Below are positions 16,936 to 25,555 of a DNA stretch of 51,773 nucleotides, piece after piece. Both the position numbers and the translations under genes were made by a program. The stretch spans positions 1-51,773 of the forward strand of contig NZ_AODH01000044.1 of assembly GCF_000525915.1 (NCBI RefSeq). The letters run 5' to 3'. Numbering within the stretch: position 1 is the stretch's first letter; each line of letters starts with the position of its first letter. This DNA comes from Brochothrix campestris FSL F6-1037 (GTDB lineage: Bacteria; Bacillota; Bacilli; Lactobacillales; Listeriaceae). The notes beneath the pieces are model-generated. The model made no database searches, was not told where the DNA came from, and saw only the letters and a program-made list of their open reading frames with translations.

Positions 16936-17589
16936 ATGAAAGCAGATCGATTAAAAACGACAGTACTGAGCGCTAAAATTATTTCGAATGTCGATGAGGC
17001 GATGGCTAAAGAATTAAACCTTAATTCATCACAACGTAGTCTTGGTATTATTACAGCCGACTGTGATGATGTCACTTATATCGCGTTAGATGAAGCGACC
17101 AAAGCTGTTCCGGTTGACGTCGTTTACGCAAAAAGTTTTTACGGTGGCGCGGGCAATGCTCAAACGAAATTAGCAGGAGAAGTGATTGGAATCATTGCGG
17201 GGCCGAGTCCAGCTGAGGTCACAAGTGGATTGGATGTTGCGTTAGCAACGATTGAAAATGGCCCCTCATTCATCTCTGCCAACGCTGACGATTCCGTGCC
17301 CTATTTAGCTTATTGTATTGCCCGAACAGGCTCGCATTTAGCAAAAGAGGCAAATATTACTGAAGGAGAAGCGGTGGCCTATTTAATCGCACCGCCAATG
17401 GAAGCCATCTATGCGCTCGATTTTGCCTTAAAGGCAGCCGATGTCAGTTTAGCTGCTTTTTATGGCCCACCATCAGAAACAAACTTCGGTGGCGCCTTGT
17501 TAACAGGAACTCAATCAGCGTGTAAGGCAGCTTGTGATGCATTTGAACGTGCAGTTATCGACGTGGCAGCCAATCCGCTTAACTATTAG
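16936..17589 (+). CDS. eutL: EutL tandem-BMC shell protein
   Basis: A 217-residue trimeric shell protein made of two permuted BMC folds. The N-terminal half carries LGIITADCDDVTYIALDEATKA and VVYAKSFYGGAGNA, and the C-terminal half carries AVAYLIAPPMEAIYALDFALKAADV and FYGPPSETNFGGALLTG. EutL forms the large, gated pore thought to pass cobalamin or other bulky substrates. An AGCGGAGG site precedes the ATG. It is followed closely by the eutK-like gene. Confidence 0.95.
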   Translation: MKADRLKTTVLSAKIISNVDEAMAKELNLNSSQRSLGIITADCDDVTYIALDEATKAVPVDVVYAKSFYGGAGNAQTKLAGEVIGIIAGPSPAEVTSGLDVALATIENGPSFISANADDSVPYLAYCIARTGSHLAKEANITEGEAVAYLIAPPMEAIYALDFALKAADVSLAAFYGPPSETNFGGALLTGTQSACKAACDAFERAVIDVAANPLNY

Positions 17590-17601
17590 AAGGTGGCGAT
17601 A

Positions 17602-18096
17602 ATGATGGAAAATAGAGCGTTAGGCCTTATCGAAGTGCGTGGCTATCTTGGGGCAGTAGCGGCAGCCGATGCAACTGTTAAGGCGGCAGAAGTCGAATTG
17701 ATTCAGGCTGAAGTCATTAGTGGTGGCTTAACAACGATTCAAGTGATGGGCGATGTCGGTGCGGTAACCGCTGGGATTGAGAGTGGTCGCATGGCAGCTG
17801 AAGCACTCGGTTGCCTTGTAGCAAGTCATGTCATAGCCCGCCTCGATGCAGAGACACAACAGTTAATTGTAAAAAAACAACCAGACGTTGCAAAAAAACA
17901 ACCAGACGTTGTAGCGACTACTCCTAAGCGCGTCTTTGCTTACGACCAATTAAAACAGTTAAAGGTTGAACAATTACGCAAAATGGCCTTAAAAAACCAA
18001 GTGAAACGCATTAAAAAAGGCGATATTAAATTCGCCAACAAGCAAACTTTAATCGATGCGTTACTCGCTCATAATGAAAGTGGTGAAGATAAATGA
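17602..18096 (+). CDS. EutK-like BMC shell protein with a C-terminal nucleic-acid-binding-like extension
   Basis: About 164 residues. An N-terminal BMC domain (RALGLIEVRGYLGAVAAADATVKAAEV) is followed by a Lys/Gln linker and a helical tail (FAYDQLKQLKVEQLRKMALK to LIDALLAH) that resembles SAP or Rho-N type helical motifs. The linker contains a direct duplication of KKQPDV encoded by a 21-bp tandem repeat. Enterobacterial EutK also has a C-terminal domain of nucleic-acid-binding type, so the layout is similar though the tail looks different. The start is ATG 17602 or 17605 after AAGGTGG. The gene overlaps eutE by 4 bases. Confidence 0.82.
   Translation: MMENRALGLIEVRGYLGAVAAADATVKAAEVELIQAEVISGGLTTIQVMGDVGAVTAGIESGRMAAEALGCLVASHVIARLDAETQQLIVKKQPDVAKKQPDVVATTPKRVFAYDQLKQLKVEQLRKMALKNQVKRIKKGDIKFANKQTLIDALLAHNESGEDK
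17871..17912 (+). repeat. 21-bp tandem duplication inside the eutK-like gene
   Basis: Bases 17871-17891 and 17892-17912 are identical except for the last base. The unit starts with seven A and encodes KKQPDV plus one residue. It lengthens the linker between the shell domain and the tail while keeping the frame. Confidence 0.9.
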
Positions 18097-19541
18097 TATT
18101 AGATAAAGACTTGGCATCAATTCAAGAAGTACGCAATTTGTTAGCTGCCGCTAAAGCAGCCCAACAACAAATAGCTAGCTATCCGCAAGAAAAAATCAAC
18201 GATCTTTGTCGGGCAATTGCCAACGCCTGTTATGATCAACGTGAACCATTAGCGAAGATGGCACACGAAGAAACTGGCTTTGGTCTTTGGCAAGATAAGG
18301 TGATTAAAAATGCCTTCGGTTCAAAAGTGGTCTTTGAACAAATCAAAGATATGAAAACAATTGGTGTTTTAAGTGACGATACAACTACTGGCATAATGGA
18401 AGTAGCTGTTCCGATGGGTGTGGTTGCTGGTTTGATTCCCTCAACCAATCCAACGTCAACTGTGATGTACAAAGCACTTATTTCAATCAAGGCGGGTAAC
18501 GGTATTGTCTTTTCGCCACATCCAAATGCATTAAACAGTATTTTGGCAACAATTGCCGTTATTAACGAAGCAATTGAAAGCGTGGGCGGACCCGTAGGTT
18601 TAGTCGGCTGTATGAGTAAGGCGACAATGCAAGGCACGAGCGAATTAATGAAGCATAATGATACGGCGATTATATTAGCAACAGGTGGTTCGGCAATGGT
18701 CAAAGCAGCCTATTCATCAGGTACGCCAGCAATTGGTGTCGGACCTGGTAACGGACCGGCCTTTATTGAACGCTCGGCTAACATTAAACAGGCAGTCAAA
18801 CACATCCTTGATTCAAAAACGTTTGATAACGGAACAATCTGTGCATCTGAACAATCTATCGTTGTCGAAGAAGTAAGTAAGGCAGCTGTTGTGGCTGAAC
18901 TTGAACAGCAAGGGGGCTACTTTTTATCAGTGGCCGAAGCGAAGCAGCTGGAACAATTCATCATGCGGGCAAATGGTACGATGAATCCACAAATCGTCGG
19001 GAAGTCAGTGCAGCGAATTGCCGATTTAGCAGGTTTAAACGTTCCACAAACAGCCCGCGTGCTCATTGCTGAAGAAACACGGGTAGGACCAAAAGCACCT
19101 TACTCGCGTGAGAAACTCGCACCGATTTTAGCCTTCTATACAACGGCAACAGCTGAAGCAGCCTGTGCGCTTTGTATCGATATTTTAAACCAAGAAGGTG
19201 CCGGTCATACGATGGTGATTCACTCTGAGGATAAACAAATCATTCGCGAGTTTGCCTTGCATAAACCGGTGTCACGCTTATTAGTCAACACACCTGGTGC
19301 CTTAGGTGGCATTGGCGCGACAACGAACCTTATGCCGGCCTTAACGTTAGGCTGTGGTGCAGTTGGTGGCAGTTCAACATCAGATAATATTAGCCCTACA
19401 AACCTGTTCAACATTCGCCGTATCGCCTATGGTGTCCGTGAACTTGAAGAATTACGCGGCGAAACACCTGCAACAACAAATGATGCGCAGGAAGAACTAA
19501 TTAATAGCTTGATTGAGAAAGTCTTAGAACGATTACATTAA
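18093..19541 (+). CDS. eutE: EutE CoA-acylating acetaldehyde dehydrogenase
   Basis: A 482-residue aldehyde dehydrogenase-fold enzyme. The catalytic Cys250 sits in the GTICASEQS motif, NAD-binding segments are near ATGGSAMVKAAYSSGTPAIGVGPGN, and a C-terminal GCGAVGGSSTSDNISPTNLFNIRR motif is typical of EutE/PduP. The first 18 residues form the amphipathic helix that targets the enzyme to the shell. It converts acetaldehyde, CoA and NAD+ to acetyl-CoA. The start overlaps the eutK-like gene. Confidence 0.95.
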   Translation: MILDKDLASIQEVRNLLAAAKAAQQQIASYPQEKINDLCRAIANACYDQREPLAKMAHEETGFGLWQDKVIKNAFGSKVVFEQIKDMKTIGVLSDDTTTGIMEVAVPMGVVAGLIPSTNPTSTVMYKALISIKAGNGIVFSPHPNALNSILATIAVINEAIESVGGPVGLVGCMSKATMQGTSELMKHNDTAIILATGGSAMVKAAYSSGTPAIGVGPGNGPAFIERSANIKQAVKHILDSKTFDNGTICASEQSIVVEEVSKAAVVAELEQQGGYFLSVAEAKQLEQFIMRANGTMNPQIVGKSVQRIADLAGLNVPQTARVLIAEETRVGPKAPYSREKLAPILAFYTTATAEAACALCIDILNQEGAGHTMVIHSEDKQIIREFALHKPVSRLLVNTPGALGGIGATTNLMPALTLGCGAVGGSSTSDNISPTNLFNIRRIAYGVRELEELRGETPATTNDAQEELINSLIEKVLERLH

Positions 19542-19570
19542 TAAGGAGCGTCTCGTACGTCACCTTATTA
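19539..19570 (+). promoter_or_regulatory. stable hairpin in the eutE-eutM gap
   Basis: TAATAAGG at 19539-19546 pairs with CCTTATTA at 19563-19570, with a possible inner GCGT/ACGT stem. No T run follows, so it is not a typical terminator. Its position overlapping the eutE stop and 38 bases before eutM suggests mRNA processing or stabilisation of the highly needed eutM message. This role is inference. Confidence 0.55.
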
Positions 19571-19607
19571 TACTAATAAATACACAACTAATAGGAGGAA
19601 TTATATT

Positions 19608-19883
19608 ATGAATAACGCATTAGGAATGGTCGAAACAAAAGGTTTAGTTGGAGCAATTGAAGCAGCAGACGCAATGGTGAAAGCAGCTAACGTGCAATTA
19701 ATCGGTAAAGAACAAGTTGGTGGCGGTTTAGTAACAGTAATGGTACGTGGAGATGTTGGTGCTGTTAAAGCGGCAACTGATGCTGGTGCAGCAGCCTGTG
19801 AACGTGTTGGTGAACTATTATCTGTTCACGTTATTCCACGCCCTCATACAGATGTTGATGCGATTTTACCAAAATCTTTATAA
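19608..19883 (+). CDS. eutM: EutM major hexameric shell protein
   Basis: A 91-residue single-domain BMC protein with the classic core [29 protein letters not shown], the pore-loop region [24 protein letters not shown] and the C-terminal [16 protein letters not shown]. It is the principal facet protein of the ethanolamine microcompartment. It has a strong AGGAGG site. The gene is bracketed by a hairpin upstream and an intrinsic terminator downstream, which fits higher expression than its neighbours. Confidence 0.96.
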   Translation: MNNALGMVETKGLVGAIEAADAMVKAANVQLIGKEQVGGGLVTVMVRGDVGAVKAATDAGAAACERVGELLSVHVIPRPHTDVDAILPKSL

Positions 19884-19902
19884 GTAGTGAGAAGTTAACG
19901 CG

Positions 19903-19951
19903 ATAGAAAGGGCATGGAGGGTCAGTATATCCAGACCCTTTCTATTTTTTT
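19903..19951 (+). terminator. internal terminator after eutM
   Basis: ATAGAAAGGG at 19903-19912 pairs with CCCTTTCTAT at 19936-19945 and is followed by T7. An inner GGGTC/GACCC pairing competes for part of the same arm. No ANTAR hexaloop pair is evident here. It may act as a partial terminator that lowers expression of pduL and later genes relative to the shell genes. Confidence 0.8.
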
Positions 19952-19972
19952 ATTGAATTGGAGGTCTTGAAA

Positions 19973-20614
19973 ATGACAAATATCGAACAACTTGTGGATG
20001 AAATCGTCAAACGAATTCAACCAGAGATAACAACTAACACCGTGCTTGTTGAAGGCTCAGGCCGTCATGTGCATCTTGATCGCGCAACAATCGATGCGCT
20101 GTTCGGTGAAGGCTATCAATTAACAAAGGCAAAAGATTTATCACAGCCAGGTCAATATGCGTGCAAAGAGCGAATCACGATTGCTAGTGGTAAAAATTCA
20201 TTTCAAAATGTCGTGATTTTAGGACCAGAACGACAAGCGTCTCAGGTTGAAATTAGTGCGACTGATGCGACGACACTCGGTTTACGTGTGCCAGTACGTG
20301 AATCAGGTGACATCGCAGGAACACCGGGCATCGTGCTCATTAATGGCGAACGCAGTGTGATTTTAAAAACTGGTTTAATTGTAGCAAAACGTCATATTCA
20401 TATGACGGAAGAAGATGCGCGTCGTTTTAAGGTAACAAAGGGTGAAATTGTCCAAGTTAAAATCGATGGCTATCGCCCGCTTATTTTTGATGATGTCGTC
20501 ATTCGTGTCAGTGATAAATTTGCAACAACGATGCATATCGATTATGACGAAGCCAATGCCTGTGGTTTAAAACCGGGTAGTCGTGGTGAAGTGCTTAAAA
20601 AGAGTGGGTTGTAA
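19973..20614 (+). CDS. pduL: PduL-type phosphotransacylase (EutD role)
   Basis: A 213-residue PduL-family enzyme with two zinc-binding motifs, GSGRHVHLDR near residue 28 and AKRHIHMTEEDA near 140, and the SDKFATTMHIDYDEANACG C-terminus. It converts acetyl-CoA and phosphate to acetyl phosphate, which feeds acetate kinase for ATP and recycles CoA within the compartment. I chose ATG 19973 because GGAGG lies 8-9 bases upstream. The first 18 residues (NIEQLVDEIVKRIQPE) resemble an encapsulation helix. The stop overlaps the next start by one base. Confidence 0.93.
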   Translation: MTNIEQLVDEIVKRIQPEITTNTVLVEGSGRHVHLDRATIDALFGEGYQLTKAKDLSQPGQYACKERITIASGKNSFQNVVILGPERQASQVEISATDATTLGLRVPVRESGDIAGTPGIVLINGERSVILKTGLIVAKRHIHMTEEDARRFKVTKGEIVQVKIDGYRPLIFDDVVIRVSDKFATTMHIDYDEANACGLKPGSRGEVLKKSGL

Positions 20615-21234
20615 TGAATGGGCCGGTGTTTGAGGCACTCGTTACGCAGGTGACTGACGTGCTAATGAGCCGTCTTGAACAACAGGATAAGCCCGTATTA
20701 CTCGTGTTGGAGGCAACTTTAAACCCGACGGAGTTAGCTCGCCTAAGCGCGGTGTTTCGTGTGACATCTTGTTGTGCTACGGACGAGGCCGACGTTATAT
20801 TGTGTGGGCTACTGCCGTTAACTCGGTTAGCTCGACTTGCGAAAATCGTGCCACAAGCAGGCGAAGAAACGTTGTGTGAGCATTTGTTAGCGGGAAAACC
20901 ACTCATCATGCTAACGAGTCAGACCGTTTTAGCGAGCATACGTAAAACGGCACGCTATGCTCTGTATCAAGAAGTGCAACAGATTAACGTGACACTTGAA
21001 CGTTACGGTGTCACGTTCGTCACGCGCAATGAATGCTGTGAAGTGATTTTACAACAACGCCTCAAACGAAAGTTGTTTTCAACAGGAGCGCCGAAAGCGG
21101 TGTTAACAGCACAACGCGTGCAGGCACTCGTCGCGGAGGGGGCAACAGAAATTAGCTGCTCACAACAGACAATCGTGACGGCATTGGCACACGATTATTT
21201 ACGGGAAAATAAGATTATGTTGACGTTTACGTAG
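20614..21234 (+). CDS. conserved ethanolamine-locus protein of unknown function
   Basis: A 206-residue soluble protein that I link tentatively to the hypothetical eut-associated family found in Firmicutes loci between pduL and eutN. Visible features are an N-terminal helix (FEALVTQVTDVLMSRLE) like an encapsulation peptide, a Rossmann-like region with LLVLEATLNPTE, EADVILCGLLPLTRLARLAKI and GKPLIMLTSQ, and a C-terminal TAQRVQALVAEG helix. No catalytic motif is clear. It is coupled by a one-base overlap to pduL and lies just upstream of eutN, which suggests a structural or assembly role. Confidence 0.65.
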   Translation: MNGPVFEALVTQVTDVLMSRLEQQDKPVLLVLEATLNPTELARLSAVFRVTSCCATDEADVILCGLLPLTRLARLAKIVPQAGEETLCEHLLAGKPLIMLTSQTVLASIRKTARYALYQEVQQINVTLERYGVTFVTRNECCEVILQQRLKRKLFSTGAPKAVLTAQRVQALVAEGATEISCSQQTIVTALAHDYLRENKIMLTFT

Positions 21235-21250
21235 AAAGGAGTCGCAGATT

Positions 21251-21565
21251 ATGCTAATTGGAAAAGTAACCGGAAGTTTATGGTCTACGCGCAAACACGA
21301 ACAGTTAAACGGCATGACCTTTTTAATTGTCGCGGTCATCACAGACGAACAAACGAGTGCCAAACGGTCACTCGTCGCCGCTGATATAGTTGGAGCAGGC
21401 TTAGATGATTTAGTGCTCGTGACTGAAGGTAGTGCCGCACGCGCAGGGGCAGAAAATGAACAGGTGCCGGTCGATGCAATGATTATTGGTATTATCGACT
21501 CTGTCGATCGTGGCGCAGCACATACAAATAACATCACCAATCAGGAGGGAAACAATGAGTATTAA
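21251..21565 (+). CDS. eutN: EutN/CcmL pentameric vertex protein
   Basis: A 104-residue BMC-P protein starting MLIGKVTGSLWSTRKHEQLNG, with the beta-barrel core FLIVAVITDEQ, VAADIVGAGLDDLVLVTEGSAAR and the C-terminal VDAMIIGIIDSVD strand. Pentamers cap the vertices of the shell. GAAAGGAG precedes the ATG. The 3' end overlaps the start of eutH by 11 bases. Confidence 0.95.
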   Translation: MLIGKVTGSLWSTRKHEQLNGMTFLIVAVITDEQTSAKRSLVAADIVGAGLDDLVLVTEGSAARAGAENEQVPVDAMIIGIIDSVDRGAAHTNNITNQEGNNEY

Positions 21566-22646
21566 TGAAATTATTATGTACATCATGGTGCTATTTATGA
21601 TCTTAGGTGCGATTGATAAATGCATTGGCAATAAATTTGGTTTAGGTGAAAAGTTCGAAGAAGGTATTATGGCAATGGGCGCCTTGACCTTATCGATGGT
21701 CGGGATTATTACAATTGCACCCATACTAGCCAAAATATTAAGTCCAGTCATTGTGCCTGTTTATAGCTTTTTAGGGGCAGATCCAGCGATGTTTGCGACA
21801 ACATTACTAGCGAATGACATGGGTGGTTTTAACCTCGCTGTTGAAATGGCACAAACACCAGCAGCCGGTCTGTTTGCGGGGACGATTTTAGGTGCAATGA
21901 TGGGGCCGACACTTGTGTTTACGATTCCAGTAGCACTTGGTATCATCAAAAAAGAAGATAATCAGTATTTAGCAACCGGTGTGTTATGTGGTTTAATTAC
22001 CATTCCGCTCGGCTGTTTAATTGGAGGACTTGTGGCAGGCTTCCCAATCGGGATGTTGTTACACAACCTTGTGCCAATTGTGTTAGTTGCCCTCATTATA
22101 ATGGCAGGCCTTTGGTTTAAGCCTGATGCAATGATTAAAGGATTCACGGTCTTTGGTAAAGGTGTCGTTGTTGTCGCAATTCTAGGCTTAGCAATCGGCG
22201 CAACCCAACAATTGCTTGATGTGACACTTATTAAAGGTTTGACACCCGTTACTGAAGGGATTGAAGTTGTCGGGAGTATCGCCTTAACCTTAGCTGGAGC
22301 TTTCTGCTTAGTGTTTGTGATTACGAAAGTGTTCAAAAAACAATTGCTCGGGTTAGGAAAAGTACTCGGTATGAATGATATCGCAGCCGCAGGGATGGTG
22401 GCAACTTTAGCGAACAGTATTCCGATGTTTCAAATGATGAAAGACATGGATAACCGCGGTAAAATTATTAACGTCGCGTTTGCTGTTTCTGCTTCATTTG
22501 TATTAGGGGATCATTTAGGATTTACAGCGGGCGTGGCTCCATCAATGATTTTTCCGATGATGGTCGGTAAAATTGTTGGTGGGATTACAGCCATTTTTGT
22601 GGCAATGTACATGGCTAACCGCATGCTGAAAACAACTAAAAAATAA
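21555..22646 (+). CDS. eutH: EutH ethanolamine permease
   Basis: A 363-residue integral membrane protein with about ten hydrophobic segments and the EutH features KCIGNKFGLGEKFEEGIMAMG, FATTLLANDMGGFNLA, LGAMMGPTLVFTIPVALG and LGDHLGFTAGVAPSMIFPMMVGK. It imports ethanolamine, mainly when the external concentration or pH is low. I placed the start at ATG 21555 because GGAGGG lies just upstream; the longer frame reaches back into eutN. Confidence 0.95.
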   Translation: MSINEIIMYIMVLFMILGAIDKCIGNKFGLGEKFEEGIMAMGALTLSMVGIITIAPILAKILSPVIVPVYSFLGADPAMFATTLLANDMGGFNLAVEMAQTPAAGLFAGTILGAMMGPTLVFTIPVALGIIKKEDNQYLATGVLCGLITIPLGCLIGGLVAGFPIGMLLHNLVPIVLVALIIMAGLWFKPDAMIKGFTVFGKGVVVVAILGLAIGATQQLLDVTLIKGLTPVTEGIEVVGSIALTLAGAFCLVFVITKVFKKQLLGLGKVLGMNDIAAAGMVATLANSIPMFQMMKDMDNRGKIINVAFAVSASFVLGDHLGFTAGVAPSMIFPMMVGKIVGGITAIFVAMYMANRMLKTTKK

Positions 22647-22660
22647 CGGAGGTTAATGTT

Positions 22661-23113
22661 ATGACTCAACTAGACCGTAGTGCGATTGAAGCACTTGTTC
22701 GTCAACTATTGTTAGAAAAAGGGATTGCAGCGGATCGTCAGGTCGATCCCAGTGGCGTAATCGCGATTAAGTTACCGCAATTAGATGTTTCAGAAGATGA
22801 TCGTTTAGATACAGGAAACCCCTCGGATGTTGTCTATTGTAAAGACTTGGTCTCGTTAACTGAAAGTCCTCGCTTAGGCTGTGGATTGATGGTAATGAGG
22901 GACACAACTTTTGACTGGGAACTGGCCTACGATGAAATTGATTATATTATTGAGGGTCGTTTAGATGTCATCATTGACGGACGAACCATCTCCGCAGGAC
23001 CAGGTGAAATCCTCTTAATCCCTAAAGGGAGCGCGATTCAATTTTCAGTAACAGGTGATGCCCGTTTCGTTTATGTGACTTATCCAGCAGACTGGTTACA
23101 AAAAGAAAATTAA
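22661..23113 (+). CDS. eutQ: EutQ cupin-family protein
   Basis: A 150-residue protein with an N-terminal helix (DRSAIEALVRQLLLEKGI) resembling a shell-targeting sequence and a C-terminal cupin barrel (GLMVMRDTTFDWELAYDEIDYIIEGRLDVIIDGR, GPGEILLIPKGSAIQF). Salmonella EutQ is reported to act as an acetate kinase. It is last in the operon, 14 bases after eutH, and is followed by repeats and a strong hairpin. Confidence 0.92.
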   Translation: MTQLDRSAIEALVRQLLLEKGIAADRQVDPSGVIAIKLPQLDVSEDDRLDTGNPSDVVYCKDLVSLTESPRLGCGLMVMRDTTFDWELAYDEIDYIIEGRLDVIIDGRTISAGPGEILLIPKGSAIQFSVTGDARFVYVTYPADWLQKEN

Positions 23114-23120
23114 CCCTTGA

Positions 23121-23393
23121 GACTGAAGATAACCGCGGTTATAGGTTATTACGACTTGTTCGCTCGACGTTCCTAGAACGAAAGTAATTTAAAGCCGTTC
23201 TACACTGCAGTGATTGGAGAAAATAACATCTCGACTATTTCCCGACGCTACTTTTCCATGAAACATCATAGAAGTTTGCTGATTGAATGAGAGGAGATAA
23301 CAGCATTTCGATTCAGCGCTATCATCTCGTAGCCAAGTCGCTTGACCACTTTTTACAGAAAAAGCAGTTTGATTTAACTTTGTCTACAATCTG
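23121..23393 (+). repeat. dispersed intergenic repeat, copy 1
   Basis: This segment shares ordered blocks with the copies at 23530-23740 and 37091-37362. The blocks are CTAGAACGAAAGTAA, a CGACTATTT-CCGACG core, TTGATTGAA-AGAGGA-ATAACAG, CTTATCATCTCGTA-like and a TTTGTCTA-AATCTG end. It is the most diverged of the three long copies. No coding potential is apparent. Confidence 0.75.
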
Positions 23394-23494
23394 CCCGTTT
23401 TTAAAAGGGGTGTAGAGGCATTCCCACACAGATACACCGTCTGTTTGGCAGACATCTAAAGCACAGCTTGTTCAAATTAAAAGCTATACACAAA

Positions 23495-23526
23495 AACAGC
23501 GCCCTTCTTATATGAAGGGCGCTGTT
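23495..23526. terminator. 13-bp perfect stem, eut operon terminator candidate
   Basis: AACAGCGCCCTTC at 23495-23507 pairs perfectly with GAAGGGCGCTGTT at 23514-23526 around a 6-base loop. Only a short T stretch follows on either strand. It may act as a bidirectional terminator between eutQ and the converging lactate permease gene. Confidence 0.65.
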
Positions 23527-23529
23527 TCG

Positions 23530-23740
23530 GACTGAAAATAGACGCTGTTCTAGGTCATTACGACTTGCTCGCTCGTCATGCCTAGAACGAAAGTGAAATC
23601 AACCGGTTGGAAGAGAAATGAAGGCGACTATTTACCGTCGTTGCCATTTTTCTGAAAGGTGACAGTTTCTGGTTGATTGAACTAGAGGACATAACAGCCG
23701 TTCTATCCAGTCTTATCATCTCGTAAAAAAGTCACTGTAA
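23530..23740 (+). repeat. dispersed intergenic repeat, copy 2
   Basis: Very similar to 37091-37310. Shared blocks include CGCTGTTCTAGGTC, CTAGAACGAAAGT, AAATCAACCGGTTGGAAG, GAAGGCGACTATTTACCGTC, TGAAAGGTGACAG and TTCTGGTTGATTGAACTAG, in the same order and orientation. The copy is cut short before the end of the lactate permease gene. No gene is seen in the gap 23114-23780. Confidence 0.88.
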
Positions 23741-23780
23741 TAGAATTCCAAAGAACATGAAGTCTGTTTCATTTGTAATG

Positions 23781-25418
23781 CTACATAAAAATCATTGAGT
23801 AAAAAAGACTGAACAAGCCAACGATAATTAAGAAAGATATGCTGTATTTCACTGTGAACTTGAAGAGTTGACTTTCACGACCTACGAGTCCAACAGCAGC
23901 GGTTGCAACAGCAATTGATTGTGGTGATAACATTTTAGCCATGTCGCCACCGAGGACGTTAATCGCGACCAGGAAGGCAGGGTCGACACCAATTTGAGTG
24001 GCGGTTACCGCTTGCAGTGGCGCGAATAATGAGCCACTATTAACGACAGAACCTGTTAAGAATACACCTAACCAACCAAGTACTGGCGAGAATAGTGGGA
24101 ACAAGCTACCTGTACTTGCAAGTGCAATCCCCATTGTGGCAGATATTCCTGAGTATGTACAGATAAATGATAGTGCTAAAACGCTACAGATGGTTAAGAT
24201 TGGGCGCCATAATTCTTTGACGGTTTCGATTGCCGTGTCTTTATACGTTTTGAAACTTACTTTGAAGATGATCATCGTTAACAACCCAGCTAAAGCAATG
24301 GCGGTTGTTGTATTGGTAAATAAATCAAGTTTGAAAATAGCGGCCATTGTCATTTGAGCTTCAACAACTGGTGCGGATTGAATAACGGTGTTATGTAGAC
24401 CCGGAATTTGAATGAAGAAAATCAGTTTCTCTAACGGGCCACCAGCTGCGAATAAAGCTTTAACTGGGTTCAAGTTAAGTACGGTTACAAAAACAGTTAA
24501 AAGAATAAATGGTAACCAAGCGAAAATGATTTGTGTCATTGAATAGTTTGTTTTTTGTTCAAGCGGTGTGACTTTTTCGGCTTTATTGATACGATAGATA
24601 TCTTTTGGTTGCCAAAAACGTAATAAAATGATGAGCGCGATTAGGCTTGCAAGTGCCGCGAAAATATCAACGAGAGCCGGTCCAATCGTATTGAGGATTA
24701 AGTATTGTACGCCGGCAAATACACCGCCACTGACTAAAATAGCTGGTAGCGTTTGACGAATCCCTTTGAAACCATCAATCGCGAAGATTAAAATGAACAC
24801 AATTATAATAGAAAGAATTGGCATTAAGACAGATGTGTAAGCAGAGACGTCAAGCGCATCTAAGCCAGTTAAAAGGGCTGGTGATGATACGGGAATCCCC
24901 ATCGCCCCGTAGGCTCCACCTGCGATGTTGGCGAGTAAACAAAGGCCCGCTGCATAAAGTGGTTTGAAACCTAAACCAACTAATATTGCAGCTGTAATCG
25001 CTACAGGTGCACCGAATCCGGCCGCCCCTTCGAGGAAAGCTCCGAAGGCGAATGCTACGATAATAACTTGAATCCGTTGGTCGGCTGTTACCGAAGTAAT
25101 CGAACTCTTGATGATTTCAAAATAACCGGTTTTGACAGTTAATTTATAGAGGAAGATGGCAGTGATAATAATACTAGCAACTGGCCAGATGGCTGATAAG
25201 ACACCGAGTGTTGTTGCACCAAAAACCTTTTGAATGGGGAAATCATAAACAGTCATTGCGATAATTGCAGCCACGATGATACTGATAAGACCTGAAATGT
25301 ATCCTTGTAATTTAAAGACAGTTAAACAAAGTAAAAAGGTGATGATTGGCAAAGCTGCGACGATGCCTGATAACGCGATGTTGTCTAATGGATTGTAAAT
25401 TTGCATCCATTCATTCAT
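23781..25418 (-). CDS. L-lactate permease (LldP/LctP family)
   Basis: A 545-residue integral membrane protein with roughly 13 hydrophobic helices and LctP-family motifs: EGAAGFGAPVAITAAILVGLGFKPLYAA, NIAGGAYGAMGIPV, and near the C-terminus NSGSLFAPLQAVTATQIGVDP with GGDMAKMLSPQSIAVA. It moves lactate with protons. An AGGAG site precedes the ATG at 25418. It is divergent from a lactate dehydrogenase gene across a 374-base region with two cre-like sites, so the two are probably co-regulated for lactate exchange. Confidence 0.93.
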   Translation of the reverse strand: MNEWMQIYNPLDNIALSGIVAALPIITFLLCLTVFKLQGYISGLISIIVAAIIAMTVYDFPIQKVFGATTLGVLSAIWPVASIIITAIFLYKLTVKTGYFEIIKSSITSVTADQRIQVIIVAFAFGAFLEGAAGFGAPVAITAAILVGLGFKPLYAAGLCLLANIAGGAYGAMGIPVSSPALLTGLDALDVSAYTSVLMPILSIIIVFILIFAIDGFKGIRQTLPAILVSGGVFAGVQYLILNTIGPALVDIFAALASLIALIILLRFWQPKDIYRINKAEKVTPLEQKTNYSMTQIIFAWLPFILLTVFVTVLNLNPVKALFAAGGPLEKLIFFIQIPGLHNTVIQSAPVVEAQMTMAAIFKLDLFTNTTTAIALAGLLTMIIFKVSFKTYKDTAIETVKELWRPILTICSVLALSFICTYSGISATMGIALASTGSLFPLFSPVLGWLGVFLTGSVVNSGSLFAPLQAVTATQIGVDPAFLVAINVLGGDMAKMLSPQSIAVATAAVGLVGRESQLFKFTVKYSISFLIIVGLFSLFYSMIFM

Positions 25419-25555
25419 TAATAATCGACTCCTATTCTATTTGTAAGATATGTTCAAAGATGTAGTTATCTTTTACTACATAAGTATACATGTAAGACTA
25501 TATATATAGATGAGGGAAATAAGTCTAAAATCGTAATTTATAAAAAAAGAAAGAA

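Noticed and set aside
19884-19972. A further EutV antitermination site before pduL
   Set aside because: A terminator is present, but no pair of hexaloop hairpins with A1/G4 could be found overlapping it.
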